Positions 34,829-47,390 of a DNA stretch of 64,000 nt are shown here, piece after piece. The stretch covers positions 62,001-126,000 of the forward strand of contig JAACJM010000170.1 in the NCBI GenBank assembly GCA_013368315.1, read 5' to 3'. The stretch is from Tetrapyrgos nigripes. Taxonomy: Eukaryota > Basidiomycota > Agaricomycetes > Agaricales > Campanellaceae. The stretch's first letter is position 1; every line of letters begins with the position of its first letter. Below the pieces are notes generated by a model. The model had not been told where the DNA came from. It made no database searches and worked only from the letters and a program-made list of their open reading frames with translations. The position numbers and the translations under genes are program-made.

Positions 34829-36037
34829 AAGTTATGTAATCACTGCTGCCTCCTCCTTCCAAAGTTGCATTGGGTTCGCACAAGGACCCTTGTATGAACC
34901 TCCGATCTGGTGGCATTGCAAGCTATAGGATCTCAAAGTTAGTGTCATTTGCTTTACTCGCGGGTCGCCACCATCGACTTCTGATTTTCAGTTGCAAATT
35001 TCACACTGGATCCAATTTCTCGACCAACTATACATAGATGATAGCGCATGCAAAACACTTCGTCAGGGTATAGAAGTGCAACTTCCTGAAAGGTGCGAAA
35101 TGCCATCGCTTCTAACCTCGGTTGCAATTTCAGCTGGGAACCTATGTACTTTCGCAGTTTCTCTGGCTACTCTAAACTATACATAGAGCGCCCCAAAGCG
35201 TGATCCTGTCAAGAATATCTCGGATACTATTCTTTGCGTTCGAATATTATGATGTTCACACCTTACCCAGGACATATGTTACGATATGTATAGGATTTGC
35301 AGATCACTGTCTAATAGGTTTTATGACCGAAATGTGGCACAAGCTACAAGGGTTTGGGCCCCGGGGACCTGGTAGTGTTTCCGAGTGGTGCTTTTGTACC
35401 GTAAGAATACATCCTTTTTCGTCGAAAGAGTCACTAAGAGTCATCGTTTAGTTTACATCTAGGTTTGAGAGAGTTCTCCAAAGCGGGTTCCTCATTGCCA
35501 AGACTGTTGTGTGCTGTCGTCGTCTTCTCCATGTCGAACTTGGTATGCAGTGGACCGGCCGTCTCTGACTGTCGTCGTCGTTGCCATGTTGAAGTCCGTA
35601 TGCACCCGTCTTCGTCTTCGTCTCAATCTCTAATTGAATCTGATTTAGCCTGATTTAGCAGCCTCACAAATTAAGAGGCGGGGATTTCTATAATGAGTAA
35701 GACAGAACATATTACTTCCTCTTTTACCTTTCGTTGAAAGAGTCGTTAGCGGTTTTGCTTTCGTTTCAGATTTTTAGGTCTGTCTGAGTCATCAAAGTCT
35801 GTTTCTTGTGTGCGTGCTTTCTCAAGCGCACAAAAGGTTGTTGTCGTATAGACCAAGTGTTTCCACTTTCCCGATCTCGCTCGCTGACCTCGCTACCTCG
35901 CTAAATCGTTGTGTCAGTTCTTAATCTGTGACTGAATCTGGTCTTGGTTTAACAGGAGGCTCACAACCTGTCATATAGTTAACGTTATGCTGTTAGGCAC
36001 AGAAAGTCTGTTTAGTCTTTCGGAATAGTGACGGGCA
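34829..36037. other. intergenic, 1.2 kb, no supported gene
   Basis: Short frames only. The part next to 34829 is the promoter of the TACO1-like gene. The stretch from about 35500 to 35670 has TCGTCGTC/TCTTCGTC trinucleotide-like runs. Nothing else is recognised. Confidence 0.3.
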
Positions 36038-36804
36038 CTACATTGAAGCGTTTATAGGCGGAGGCTGAAGATCGGAGGGCGCGTTTTGGTTTTGGACCCT
36101 TGGCCTTGTCGCCACAGGCGTTGGTTCACAGTCAAGATGGACCGAACCGAACTGCTCTCTTTCATTGCAAAGCTGCCGCAGTTTCTGAACTGAGTCTGGG
36201 ATGTCATCTACTTTTCTTCTAGCAGATAACAAGTTAAAGTCAACTTTGCTCCAGAGCCCGGTGCTAAAATCCCTACTTCAATGATTTTGTAGATTACTTA
36301 ATGTCACGCCATCTTTCTTCCCAGGCCCCAGGGTGACGCGTCAAATCAATGCCCGAGCCTTGCCCGAAGGTCCCGTCGCGCCAGAATACGCTCAGCAAAC
36401 GCTCTGGCAGAGCTCGACTTCATGCATTACATACAAACTCGCTTTATTTTGAGGCTAAGAACTGCAGGCTGTATTTATGATTTTCGGGACATACTGCCTC
36501 TGTTGCCGTTTCTGTACTTATAGTTATACACCCTTCGTCTAACGACTCGTCGGAGATTTGATGAAGTTGGTATCCCAACCATGCTTGTCACTTTGTAGTG
36601 CGAGACTTTAGCCAAAACCTTAATCGGGTCAACTTTGAACGCAGGTAATGTAGTAGTATCAGTGAAATCGCGTTTTGCGCGACCCTGGGCTGCGCGACGC
36701 TCTAAATTGGAAAATGAAGCGTCGAGCAAACATCTTTCCAAATCTATGCTTTGAGGTCGTTGAGGACCGTCCTGGATGCGCTGGACGGATAGTGATGACC
36801 ACAT
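36038..36804 (-). CDS. uncharacterised 213-residue protein
   Basis: Three exons on the minus strand (36804-36495, 36403-36298, 36263-36038) join in perfect phase to 213 residues. Introns have good signals (GTATGT...CTGCCAG and GTAATC...TTTTAG). The N-terminal half is basic (LERRAAQGRAKRD, RRVVRRRVYNYKYRNGNRG). The middle has a strongly protein-like motif WRDGTFGQGSGIDLTRHPG followed by AWEERW. The C-terminus is Pro/Asn-rich and probably disordered. No family is recognised and no transmembrane segment is seen. It shares a 44 bp divergent promoter with the ZIP transporter. A mitochondrial or ribosomal role is possible from the basic N-terminus, but this is only a guess. Confidence 0.65.
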
Positions 36805-36848
36805 AAAATTCCCAGTCTATTCATACTTGTACCTGCACCTGTACAGTC
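36805..36848. promoter_or_regulatory. 44 bp divergent promoter
   Basis: The start codons of the 213-residue gene (minus) and the ZIP transporter (plus) are separated by only 44 bp, which read AT-rich then GTACCTGCACCTGTACAG. Promoter elements must overlap transcribed sequence of one or both genes. The short palindrome-like ACCTGCACCTGTAC could be a regulator site, but this is unproven. Confidence 0.4.
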
Positions 36849-39231
36849 ATGCCTCCAAAACCTGTCCTTCTGCTCCTATGTCTAGCTCTCTTTGCTGGCC
36901 TCTTCGCAAACGCCAACAAGTCTAATTTGTCTGCGATCTCTGTGACTGTGCGTCTCCTGGCTTTTTAATGCTTCACGGCAGCTCAATGACTGCATACGTG
37001 TAACATAGGACGAAGACATCCAACAATGTCCCTCAGTCCAGCAGTTATCTTCACTAAAGCTCGGGATGGAAGAAGGAGAGTCGCCTATTATGAGAAAGAT
37101 CTTTGCATGGTTGTTCCCATTCGGTCCAGCATGGAACTCCATTCTTGGCACGTTCTATATTAGCTCGTGAGTTCTCAATCTCGTTCTTTCGTGGTTACTT
37201 CTACAGATACTCAACCTCCTTCCCTACTTCCTTTACACCTATACCAAATGTTGCGCCTCGCCCTTGTGAAGTGTTCCAAACTTTATCCTCGCGTTTATAC
37301 CCGCTCAGATTAATGGAGACACGTTGAATACGATGACAGCGTTTGCGGTGAGTTTCACAGCTCTGCGGCAGTTTAATGACGCGTATAACCTCAACTGGTT
37401 CGTTGTTCTTGCAGACGGGAGGACTACTCTCCGATGTTTTTTTGCACCTTGTACCACATTCGTTTATGGGAGAACACCAGGGTGAAGGCGTTCATTTCGT
37501 TATGGTTGAGGAGAAGCGGAATATTTTGGTTGGGTGCGTACTGCCGTCAACAGTTCTTGTGCTGCGACTAGGACAGATTTTAACTTTTCCTCTCATCGTC
37601 CATATATGCTATCTGGATTCATGCTGTCAATACAAAACAAATGCACCACTACAGCCTTGGAATCTTCCTCGGATTTGCTGCATTCTTTTTCATGGAAAAA
37701 TCGCTACGCGTATTGGGTGGTGGTGAAGAAGGGGAGGGGCACTCGCATGGACACTCGCACTCTCACTCAAACTCGAATTCTGCAGCGGAGTCTTCAGTAG
37801 CGGAAAGCACTGGCGTATCCCTGTCATCTCAAAATCAACAACTAAAGTCCAGGAGCAAATCCACGGGAGATTCGTCGTCAGAAGTCAAATGTGATGTGAC
37901 AACCACTCCTGTCAATGCATCCTCGAAATTGTCTGCCTACCTCAACCTGTTTGGCGATTTTGTGCATAACATGTGTGTTGACCTTGGATTCTCTTAATTG
38001 TTTGTTTGCTGATTCTGGCATTATTCTAGTACAGATGGACTAGCGTATGTCAAAGACCATTAATAATGCCTTCCTCCTTCGTCGGGTCTGACAGCGCATA
38101 TTACTTAGCATGGCCGCCTCCTTCTACGCTTCACCACTCATCGGTGCAACGACGACGCTAGCATGTTTTGCACATGAGATTCCTCATGAAATTGCTGATT
38201 ATTCAATCCTAATTCGAAGTGGATTCACGAAGAAACAAGCGATGCAGTCTCAGTTCATCACTGCTGTTGGAGCATTTGTGAGTTGTTTTCCCCATGAGGT
38301 TCGAGATGCTGGACACTGACACCTTTCCTCATGTTTCTTCTTTCTCTTCTTTCTCTTCTTTCTGACCCTGCGTACCATACCACCCCGTCCTTCTCGCGCT
38401 CATTGTCATCCTCGTTCTCCCGTTCTCTTTGACAATGGACGAACAACGTTCTTTATCATCCAATCATCAACGTCCTTCCCATCATCTCTCGCACGTCTGT
38501 CTCGTCTTGCTTTCGCCGTGGATCGGACTTATTCGCCGTTCTTCGTTGACTCCGCTCAATGACCGTTCATTTAGGTTGGGTATGTCCGCTCCGTTGATTG
38601 TGATCGTGATGCTAATGCTAACCCCGGTTCCTGTGTTGTTATGTTGCCTCGATATGTTCCTGTTTTCATTTTTGGCCTTGGTCCTACGGAATGCCGATCT
38701 GCCATCGACAACAGCACCTTCATCGGCATAGCGGTCCATAACGCTACCTCTTCCACCGAGGAAAAGGTGAAAGGATTGGATCTTTCTGCGGGAATCCGAC
38801 AAGACGCGAATGGGCTTTTAGGAACCACGTTACTTCTAGCTGACTTGGTGAGTATGGGCCATAGATATGTCTGATTATTGACTAATGCAACTTGTACTCC
38901 TACCCTGCGCAGGTCATACCTTTTGTCGCAGGAGGCTTCCTTTATATTGGTGCCGTCGCTGTCTTGCCCACGTATGTGATTCTCTGTGTTGAAAGGAAGT
39001 TGCTCATACTCCGACTTGACAGGCTTCTTGCTGATAGTAAATCTGGAAAGCAAGCCTTGAGGGAGGTGCGTGGTGTGCATACATTCGAGACTCACATCAC
39101 CAAATGACGATACAATGTGCAGTTTGCAGCCATGTTCTTTGGGGTTTTGGTAAGGCTTCTTTCTGGGTGATGGATCTTGTTGGTTGCTTATGATGCTTCT
39201 TTTGAATCAGTGTATGTTCCTTGTTGCGTAA
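36849..39231 (+). CDS. ZIP zinc transporter, KE4/SLC39A7 (LIV-1) type
   Basis: Thirteen exons (36849-36947, 37009-37166, 37272-37347, 37415-37533, 37655-37972, 38030-38044, 38109-38277, 38575-38579, 38715-38847, 38913-38971, 39023-39065, 39123-39149, 39211-39231) encode 413 residues. A signal peptide (VLLLLCLALFAGLFANA) precedes transmembrane segments. The cytosolic loop is His-rich (HSHGHSHSH). The TM4 metal site HNITDGLA and TM5 signature HEIPHEIADYSILIRSGF are those of ZIP family LIV-1 transporters, which release zinc from the ER or Golgi to the cytosol. The model needs a 15 nt exon (coding TDGLA) and a 5 nt exon (GTTGG, 38575-38579) between long introns of 297 and 135 nt. With them the conserved GAFVGTFIG is restored. 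The protein ends FFGVLCMFLVA. Confidence 0.9.
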
Positions 39232-39891
39232 GTGGCGTTTGCTTAACCATGAGCATTGAAGGTGGTACTGACGAAGAGATAGGTGGAATGAGTAGATCGG
39301 TGGATTACTGTAGACATAGATACCTCGCAGGCCATGTTTATTAGAGTATATATCAAGCGTAATATTGAGTGATGTGACTCGACTCCTCCATCATTTTCTG
39401 CGTTGAGAAGATCCAGAATTGCAACTGAGCCGCTCGCAGTGTCAGTCGGCATCGCCAACGAGCCGACCTTTCCTCCGACGCACGTTCGTCAAAAATGGAA
39501 GATTTACATCCGCCCTACTTGACTGTTTGTAGAAAAAAGGAGCGGATTCTGCTCGTGTGCACTGTCTGAGCGTGTCTAGCAGCGAAAAAAAGGACCAGAA
39601 AGAGACCCAAAGAGAGGAACAGCAAGCTGGGTCTGGGCGTTTCTCTCAGCATCACCTTGGTTGATTCGGAATCGTTTATATTCCAGGCCCAACCCTTTTT
39701 ATCAGACCCGTTGCTTCTCTATTGTTCTCATCCGCATACCCCCTACTTTCCTCTCAAAACGTCAACTTCCCCCCATATAAATAGCTCGTCCGTCGAGCTC
39801 GCTCTTCATCCACCCTCGTTGTCTCGGCAGTCAGTACATGAAGATTGTCTGACCACGACAAGAGCATCGTTATCAATCATCCTTTTTCACA
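39232..39891. other. intergenic between ZIP and Nudix genes
   Basis: About 660 bp of 3' flank and promoter. An ATAAATAG stretch near 39776-39783, about 110 bp before the Nudix ATG, is a reasonable TATA-like element, followed by a CT-rich leader. No other gene is seen. Confidence 0.35.
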
Positions 39892-40622
39892 ATGGGCACC
39901 AAAGGCCGTACTTCTCCTCGTGTCGTGTGCTGTGCCATTCCCATTGCAAGAGCTGCAGGAAAGGTTCTCGTCGTGACGAGTCGTAAACGACCAGATAATT
40001 GGGTTTGTGAGTTCTCTTTTTCCTTTTCTCTGTGATTGAATGGCGTGTTCTTTTCGGTTTTGATATGACGTTGGATCACGATACTGATTTGCTTTGGCTT
40101 CTTTTCCAACTTGGGTTTATGGATTTACAGTGCCAAAAGGTGGTTGGGAATCGTCGGATGTAAAGCTGGAGAATGCAGCTCTGCGCGAAGCCTCGGAAGA
40201 AGGTCTCACCATTTGTCCCTCTCACCGTCTCATCTCCTGATTCTCCTCTTTGTGCTGCTTTTTTGCCGTTGCCAATGCCAATTTGCACTCAAATCGACAA
40301 ACGAAACGTTCAAATTTGCACTACTCCCTATAACACACCTCTCGCCAATGCCATGTCATCCTCCCTCTCTACCCGTCATACGCATACTCCAAAACCAGCC
40401 GGCGTTCGTGGCACAATAACACGTTTCGTCATCACCATACCTACACCATCGACCATATATCATTTCTACGAACTAGACGTCGCCTCACTGGAGTCTGACT
40501 GGCTAGAAAGGAATGAAAGACGTCGAGAATGGGTGGACTATGCGGAGGCGGTCAGGAGATTAGAATGGAAGAAGGAGTTGTCCCAAGGCCTCAGACTTTC
40601 CTCATTAGCACCTGCACGGTGA
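39892..40622 (+). CDS. Nudix hydrolase, diphosphoinositol-polyphosphate type
   Basis: Three exons (39892-40006, 40131-40202, 40399-40622) encode 136 residues. The Nudix box is complete across intron 2: GGWESSDVKLENAALREASE-EAG, matching GX5EX7REUXEEXGU. The start (CCAIPIARAAGKVLVVTSRK) and the WVLPKGGW context match fungal Aps1/DIPP enzymes, which cleave diphosphoinositol polyphosphates and diadenosine polyphosphates in the cytosol. Intron 2 is 196 nt with a weak donor (GTCTCA), longer than its neighbours. The frame stays open for 83 codons after the TGA. The C-terminus WVDYAEAVRRLEWKKEL is typical of the family. Confidence 0.9.
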
Positions 40623-43600
40623 TTGAGTGGAATAGGGACTCCTGCCCTACCCCTTCCTGTGGCGTCGCACTCTTCGTCAAGGTCCAACGTCTTCGCATTG
40701 GTTCCCTCATGTCTAACAAACACATCGTCATCATGTTGCGAATCTACCCGGTTCAGTTTGCGTCTCGTCTCCGTCGGCGACCTTTTTGACGTAGATGGGA
40801 ACCCACCAACGGTTGACGCCGACCGACTGACCACACTATTAGCATATGGGAACGATAAAGCAAAAAGGTAGAGTCGGGATTTTGTTTCCGTGCTCTCGAC
40901 TGTTACGCACTTTGTCTCCTCTCTCTTCTGGCATTTTTTCCCTCGCAATCTCATGAATTCATTCAATCCGATCATCCCGTTTTGAGTTTTGTCTCTATTT
41001 CTTAGACTGGTTGCATTTAATCAAAATACGCATCCTCCTTATCCTTCACATCACATCTCAATTCATCTCATCCTCATTCTCATCTCGTCATATCATCTCC
41101 CACTACAACTACTACACTACGCTACGTTACGCATCAAGTCATCTAACTATACCCACTCCATTCTACCCTATCCTCCAATTCTACATGCAATAGATGTGTT
41201 AGACGCCTATGCTTGTCCTTGACTTCATCTGGGACTTTTGCAAATGTGTTCTTGTTCACGCGTACTTTTTTCATTTTACGAATACTACAGGTCACCCACA
41301 TCTCGCATCGCAATTGCAACACGTATACGCATCTATCACTTTGGTTATCTGTCTATTTTTCTGATTCTCCCTTCCTTGCTAGTCGCTGTCGTTCCATAAG
41401 TAGAGTACTAGTACATGATTTGCAAGCCTCACTGTCTCATTTTTCCAGCTCAAAAATTTTGTCGTCTTCGGCTTCACTTCGCCTCTGCGCCTAAACGCCT
41501 CGATTCTCAAGAGCAAGTACTATAGGGTTGTCTCCGTTCTCTTCCCTGGCTCTTTACCTTTTTTCCTTTTCTTCTCTTCGTCGTTTCCCTCCTTCTCCTT
41601 TTTGCTATCTGTACAAACAGTTTCGTCTCTTTCTTCCACGTCCATTCATCCATATGTGTACATACATCCGCTTTAACGCGTAAAGGCGTGTCGTCGTCGC
41701 CTTAACTCACTCTGGTTTTCCTCCAGACCCTCAGATGTAACCTGGTCTCGTTCTAATTTGGTTCAACAGCTATATGTGGTTTGGAATCGACGCCAGGATT
41801 GACCGATGTCGTGGTTGACTTTGTGGGTTTGACGACCGGATTCCGTTTATCCTTCTTTCTGTTCGCGTACACTGGTACTGTCGAGTGTTTGAAGTTTTCA
41901 AACTAGACTGACAGTGGCAGTAGCTAGCCGAATTGATCATGACCCGGCTCCCCGAATTTAAGCTGTATCTTTACACTGCATCGCATCCAGCTCTGTTCTG
42001 TCGGTGTCCACAACGCCCGACGCCCTCCCAGGAAAGCGTGGGTTCTCGCACGTACCAGCTGAGCTACCGCCGGATCCCGACTCCTGCCCAGAGTGTTTCC
42101 TAGGAGGCGCCGAGGTTGCCACCTAACCTAGCCTAGGTCCTTAGGCTACTTTAGGCTACTAGTACTTGGGGCGTCTTACAATAAGGACCAGGAGCGGAGA
42201 GGATGGCCTTGACCCCGGCAATTGGCTCACGTTTTTCGAAAGCAACCGTGTGGCACGTCGTGTCGCATCGACGTCGGACGTCGGACTTGGTGGGCAGTTC
42301 CTCCGACGGTTCCTGCGGCATTTGCTCTGGAAATGCATATGGTTTTAGACTAGTTCACAGGGAAACTCGTCGCTTTAGATTTTTACATAGTCAATTAGTA
42401 CATTGTTTTTGCATTAGGAGTAATGTAAAACAGCAGCAAAAGCGTTTCAACGAAAGTCCTTTCATACATTTTGATATAAGCAGTATTTAAGGTTTTGTGT
42501 GCTTGAGAATCATTATCAAAATTGTTGCTGTTGTGTTGAACTCCACCGTCGCGTTGCCTCCTGGTTCAGATCTTAGTTTGGTTTAGCTGTGGGTCATTAT
42601 AAGTCCCAGGTGAGCCGACAAGTTCCTGATATCTTGTTCTCTTGTTGCTCGCCGCCGACGCAATGGTCGACGTATATACCCCAAATTAACGTCAACCCCC
42701 AACTTTTCTCCAGGGTTCTTCGAGTGTTTTTCCTCCGACACGGATTGTGACCCCATAGCTGCCGTCGAGACAGGGTTGGCGGGGAAGCGAGGGGGAAAGT
42801 AGATCGAGCGCCCAAATTCGAAGACAGTAGTGCTATCTCCTGAAGGCAAATTATCACATCAACAACTTCTTTAGTAGGTAAGAGACTAGGACACGGTTCA
42901 ACCTGAAGAAGAAGAATGCGATTCATCAGCCCCTCCATCGGAGCCCAGCGTCTCACTTGTCCCTGCCAAGTCCCTGCCTATCCTACTGCCCTCTTATCCC
43001 AGTTTTGCTTGGATCTTGCACCCTCGGCTTGCCTTCGGGTTGATACGGGAATTCTCACGTGAGCGCCATGCAGGGTTCAAGCATTCGGGATGACGCAGGA
43101 TGACGCATTGATTCCCCGCACGGTTGATATCTATCTGGGCTCTTTCCAAGTTCCAAGCTGTAAATTCAACCACGATTCTTTGTTTTCTTCGAGCAAAATC
43201 TTGCGTTTAGTCTGCAACTTAGACCAGCTAATTGGCTCCGTCCGACTTACTTTTCATTCAGGTTTGGCCTTTCTCTTGTGTTTGTGCCTAGCTGTAAAAC
43301 TAACGATTCAATTCCCCATACAACTCCTAATGGATATGCTACGCTTAGGGTCTTCCACACGCGTATATCTATATGCACCAGCGACTCTTGAACGCTTGAA
43401 CGACTCAATTTTGTTCATTTTCACGGGATCTGAAATCAGAAACAAAACCACTTAGCTTGGAGAGAGGCCACGCACTGCCACAAATCGGAATCCCTCTGCA
43501 GAATTCTGCAGTTACCTTGGAAATACTAGGCATATGGGGCTGTTCCTTTAGGCGTCCGGACGACTGCATAGTCAACGAAGTTTAGGGGTTCGCAAGTCTT

Positions 43601-46600
43601 CTGATTGGCATACGATGATCGTCCTCTTCTTCATTTTTACGCCGTATACAAGATATTCTTTTCATGGCACTATTGCTACGGGTCCGTCTCCCCGCTTCCT
43701 TTTACCGACCTTTACCGACTTACCGAATGCCGCTGCCACTCCTTTCTCCGTCTCGTGTGCGTCTTGTCGTACCCATGCGAATCGCGATATTGTACAAGAT
43801 TGTACATCACAGATACATCTTTCTGCGTCCACACAATCAAAACCCCGTCTACTACACTATTGCTGCAGCCATGTGACCAGTGATAGGCATCGGGAAAGCG
43901 ACAAAACTCCGACTTTAATGTCCTGAGTGTCCTGACCATCAGCATCCATCATATGCTTGCAAACCTACACCCCTACCCGTCGGATTCTTCTGCTTTGATC
44001 TTTCCTATCCTGCCCAATCTGTATTCAATCTACCTGACACGGCGACGCCATGGAAGTCGATTTCCAATTCCCCTCACTAAGACTCTTTTAACTTGGCTTG
44101 CACTCCCAGGACTCAAATTCTCTGATCTTTTTCCCTGTCAAAATGGTATCAGGATTTCAAAATTTCGGGTTTGTTGAAACATAGCGAGCTGGTTTCACGT
44201 TCGCCACGTCCGTGGTCCATATCTGTGGGTCCCTGTAGTACCGATGTTTTAGAAGATCTCGGTGGCTTTAGGCCAAGCGCAAGTTTCCTTAGTTTGAGGG
44301 TAGGATCTCCCATCTCCCAGTTTTCGCAATTCAAGGATTTTGAGTTTTATACTGCTTATCCGCTTGCCTGGTTTTCATATTCTCTTTCTTGAAGGAGAAG
44401 GCGTTTTACCGCCCTATGTATTATGATTTAGGAGCGGGAAGGAGACCCCAGACGGGCAAACTCCCTAGCTTTCTTTGGCTTCCGAACCGCGTGGTTGGCG
44501 CATGGACGACCCTACTCAAACCATGTTTTTCCGATCGTTGCCAAATCATTTCCTCCCGCTTAGATTCGTCTATATCCCTTAATCCTCGCTGGTACCCTTA
44601 CTTACCGAGTTTCTGTTGAACGCGTAGCCGTTTATACTTGTACATTTTCAAGCTCTAGGAGTGATCAGCGTTTTTGCGGGGTATCAGAACAAAGCCAGCG
44701 GGTTTGCCTTTTTTGCTCTCTTTTCCCGCCCCCAGCCGTGACAACCCCGTTTTCCAATTTTGCTCCTCTCGTCTATCTCTCCAGGTCGTCGCATCCACCT
44801 CAATCGTTGAGCCTGAGCGCGGGCTATATGTGGGCTGTTTTGTACGCGCGTGGCCGACCCTTGGATCGACAATCTCGGCAGTAGGTGCGATCTCTAGACT
44901 CTCTTACATATTTTCAAGCCTATCTTGCTTTGCTTCGTCTTGTGCAGCTAGTTATCCGCTGCTTTCTTTCTCTTTCTCTCCTTCATTTCTCTTTCTTCAT
45001 ATGATTCTCATATCAGTCATAATGATTGATATTGATCAGGATAACACCCACGCAAATAGGACCTATTCTCATACGACGGAGATGGTAGGCGTACCAGTAT
45101 ATTGCAAAGTCGATCTTTTGGTTGACGACTCCCAGAACTTTTCTAGCTTGTGGCACGATGCACCTTCTAGTAACCACTGCAGCCTGAATGGCTAGTTCCA
45201 GCAGTCAGTTTCGCAGGTGGTGACGACTATAACGTGTTGTCTGGGCGTATGGTTACGCCGTCCATGAGGTACCTCTCAGCTCTGTATTTCTCAAGAAAGA
45301 TGATTAATTTCTGGCGCAACAGTTTCAGATATGAGCAAGATATATGAGCTGGGTCAACTTCCTTGGGAAGTCTGTTTTAAGCACTGGCAGCTTACTAGAA
45401 GGTCTGCGGCACTCCTTCCACCGGCTCCATGAATTCTTTCTTTCTGATGCTACCATAAACCACAAATAGATCCTCCAACTCTGGCGATCGTGACTCCCAC
45501 AGACAGATCCTCCAACTCTGCGGGCGACGATTGCCACTTGGATTGAAGGCGGTTTATCTCCAGCTTGGGCATGACACCACCATCGATCTGGCTCTGACAG
45601 CTTTCCGCCTCGCAAGGTCATTATCCCGACCACTGTCTTGTACCGCCAAGGTTCTGCAAGCTCATTCCTAGTATCGATCTCTACAGTCCTGCCCGCTCAC
45701 TTAACCAGTTGACCCGTTCGTCCTGGTAGAAAGTATCCGCGTGGATCACATCGTTGCCCAAATGGTTTAGGAGAAGTCCACTTGTAATTCCTTGTGAGTC
45801 AGCTCTATCCTATTAATACTCTTGTCCCATGAGGTTCTGAATGGACCCCAGCACGCCTCGTCGATGATCAGCAGCTTTGATTACCCTCAAATCCGTTGAA
45901 CGAGTACTTTGTTTCCTCTTTCGTTTGCCACCGACGTTCACGAAATGTTTGGAATCTGTGTGTTTTTTCAGATTTGTGGTATCCAATAAAGCACGTCCAT
46001 TGCATGGGGAGAGGGAACCTAGAACTTTGTGATCGGGGGCCTCAAAGAGTTCCTAGGCAACTGCTCTAGGGTAGTCCAGACTGTACACTGATACCTCATG
46101 CATCATGTCTAGCTGTGGCGTCGCGAATATAAACGATTTATCATGTACCACATTTTAGAAGCGCAAGCCGTAGACATTCCCAGAGCCGACCGCTGGTAAA
46201 ACTCGCTTTGATATCTCCTCCGTTAGTATGCTGGCGGCGGTGGTACCTCTGTCAAACATACACTCCGGGAGCTGTTCATTTAGAGGATATCATGAGTGTC
46301 CGCATGTCGACACACCGTATTCGAACTCGAGGATCCCATTGAAGAAGCTGCGCAAGAAATTGCAGTGGCCCTTCTGGTATCCACGACAAGTTTCCCACCA
46401 GTAACGAGTAGACAGCCCTTTGACGGATGGAATTTAGAGCGAGCAGGATCCAACTGGAGTGGCGTCGTTGTGAGGATAGAGATTTTGAGATCTGGTTAGG
46501 ATCTGGCAATCTGGCAAGAGTCGACGGCGTGGTTGACACGTGGAAGGATTGAAGCGGTTTGCTATGTATGAGTTCGCTGGTTTGGTTTGGCTTGGTATGC

Positions 46601-47390
46601 CTCCCGAGCTTGTTCTTCCTTCCCACTTTACGTTTTACGTTGTACTGTTGAAATGAAAAAGGTCTTCTTCCTTCTGAGCAGCGTGAGTCAAGCACTTATT
46701 TGGTAACCTCTTCAGATTTTGAACATGGGGCCTCCATTTCCCTACCACTCCAACCCTTTGTCCGACTGACGGAGGCTGCACTAAATGAGCTCGGAGTGCG
46801 TGTACAAAGGCCATGGATTCGAGTCTCGCGAGATGGCCGATCAAATTTGTCTTTAGCGGGTTCGGCAAGGACTGCCTAAAGCTTCCCTGAATTTGGGTAG
46901 ACGGGGTGGAAGGTATCTAAGGCGTCTGCTTCTTCTTCTCTATGACAGGAGGTCTCACCCTCAATCAATATGATATAATCTATACAGGCATCATAACACA
47001 GACGAAGAATACAGAAATCAGTTTGCCCTGAAGTGTATATCCCCGTATAGAGCTAAGCGACTTCCATGCTGACGAAACGCTTCTTTTCGGTTTCTTCTCC
47101 AGATCTGACCGTTATTTCGCTCTCGTTGTCCAGGGCGTGAACTACGAGAATCGCATTGATGGATTGACGATCTGTCGATTCTTGGTTTTCAAATTCAGTG
47201 GTGAGGTAATGTAACCCTTCCAGCAGAGGATCCATTGGGAGTCGGGGATGTGAAATGCTCGAGCCTTACACGCATCTAGATTAGGCAAATTTTATCGAGG
47301 ACACACTTTATAAAGTCACAAACTATGTTTGTCCTGTTACCCACATTCCCACTTGACTAGCCCTTTCCAATCCCCTCCACACTTTTCGAG
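40623..47390. other. 6.8 kb gene-poor block upstream of the TEA factor
   Basis: Apart from the Nudix 3' flank, no gene could be supported. Pyrimidine-rich, weakly structured sequence dominates 41.0-44.6 kb. Open frames (43090-43455, 44674-45195, 46695-46276 minus, 45633-45325 minus) have no domain and low-complexity or restriction-like composition. A 16 bp direct repeat AGATCCTCCAACTCTG lies at 45468-45483 and 45505-45520. Parts of 45.2-46.6 kb read as interrupted protein-like sequence and may be a decayed gene. The last kilobase or two should contain TEA-gene regulatory DNA; an unannotated long RNA is possible. Confidence 0.35.
42010..42078 (-). repeat. tRNA-like fragment (A-box)
   Basis: The minus strand contains GGCGGTAGCTCAGCTGGTAC (42053-42072), an excellent Pol III A-box and D-arm, next to a short CGTG...CACG stem. 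The opposite acceptor strand and a proper T-arm (GGTTCGA) are missing. It is therefore a decayed tRNA or the head of a tRNA-derived SINE, not a functional tRNA. Confidence 0.25.

Noticed and set aside
44674..45195. 173-codon plus-strand open frame
   Set aside because: Ser/Phe/Leu-rich translation of pyrimidine-rich DNA with no recognisable motif.
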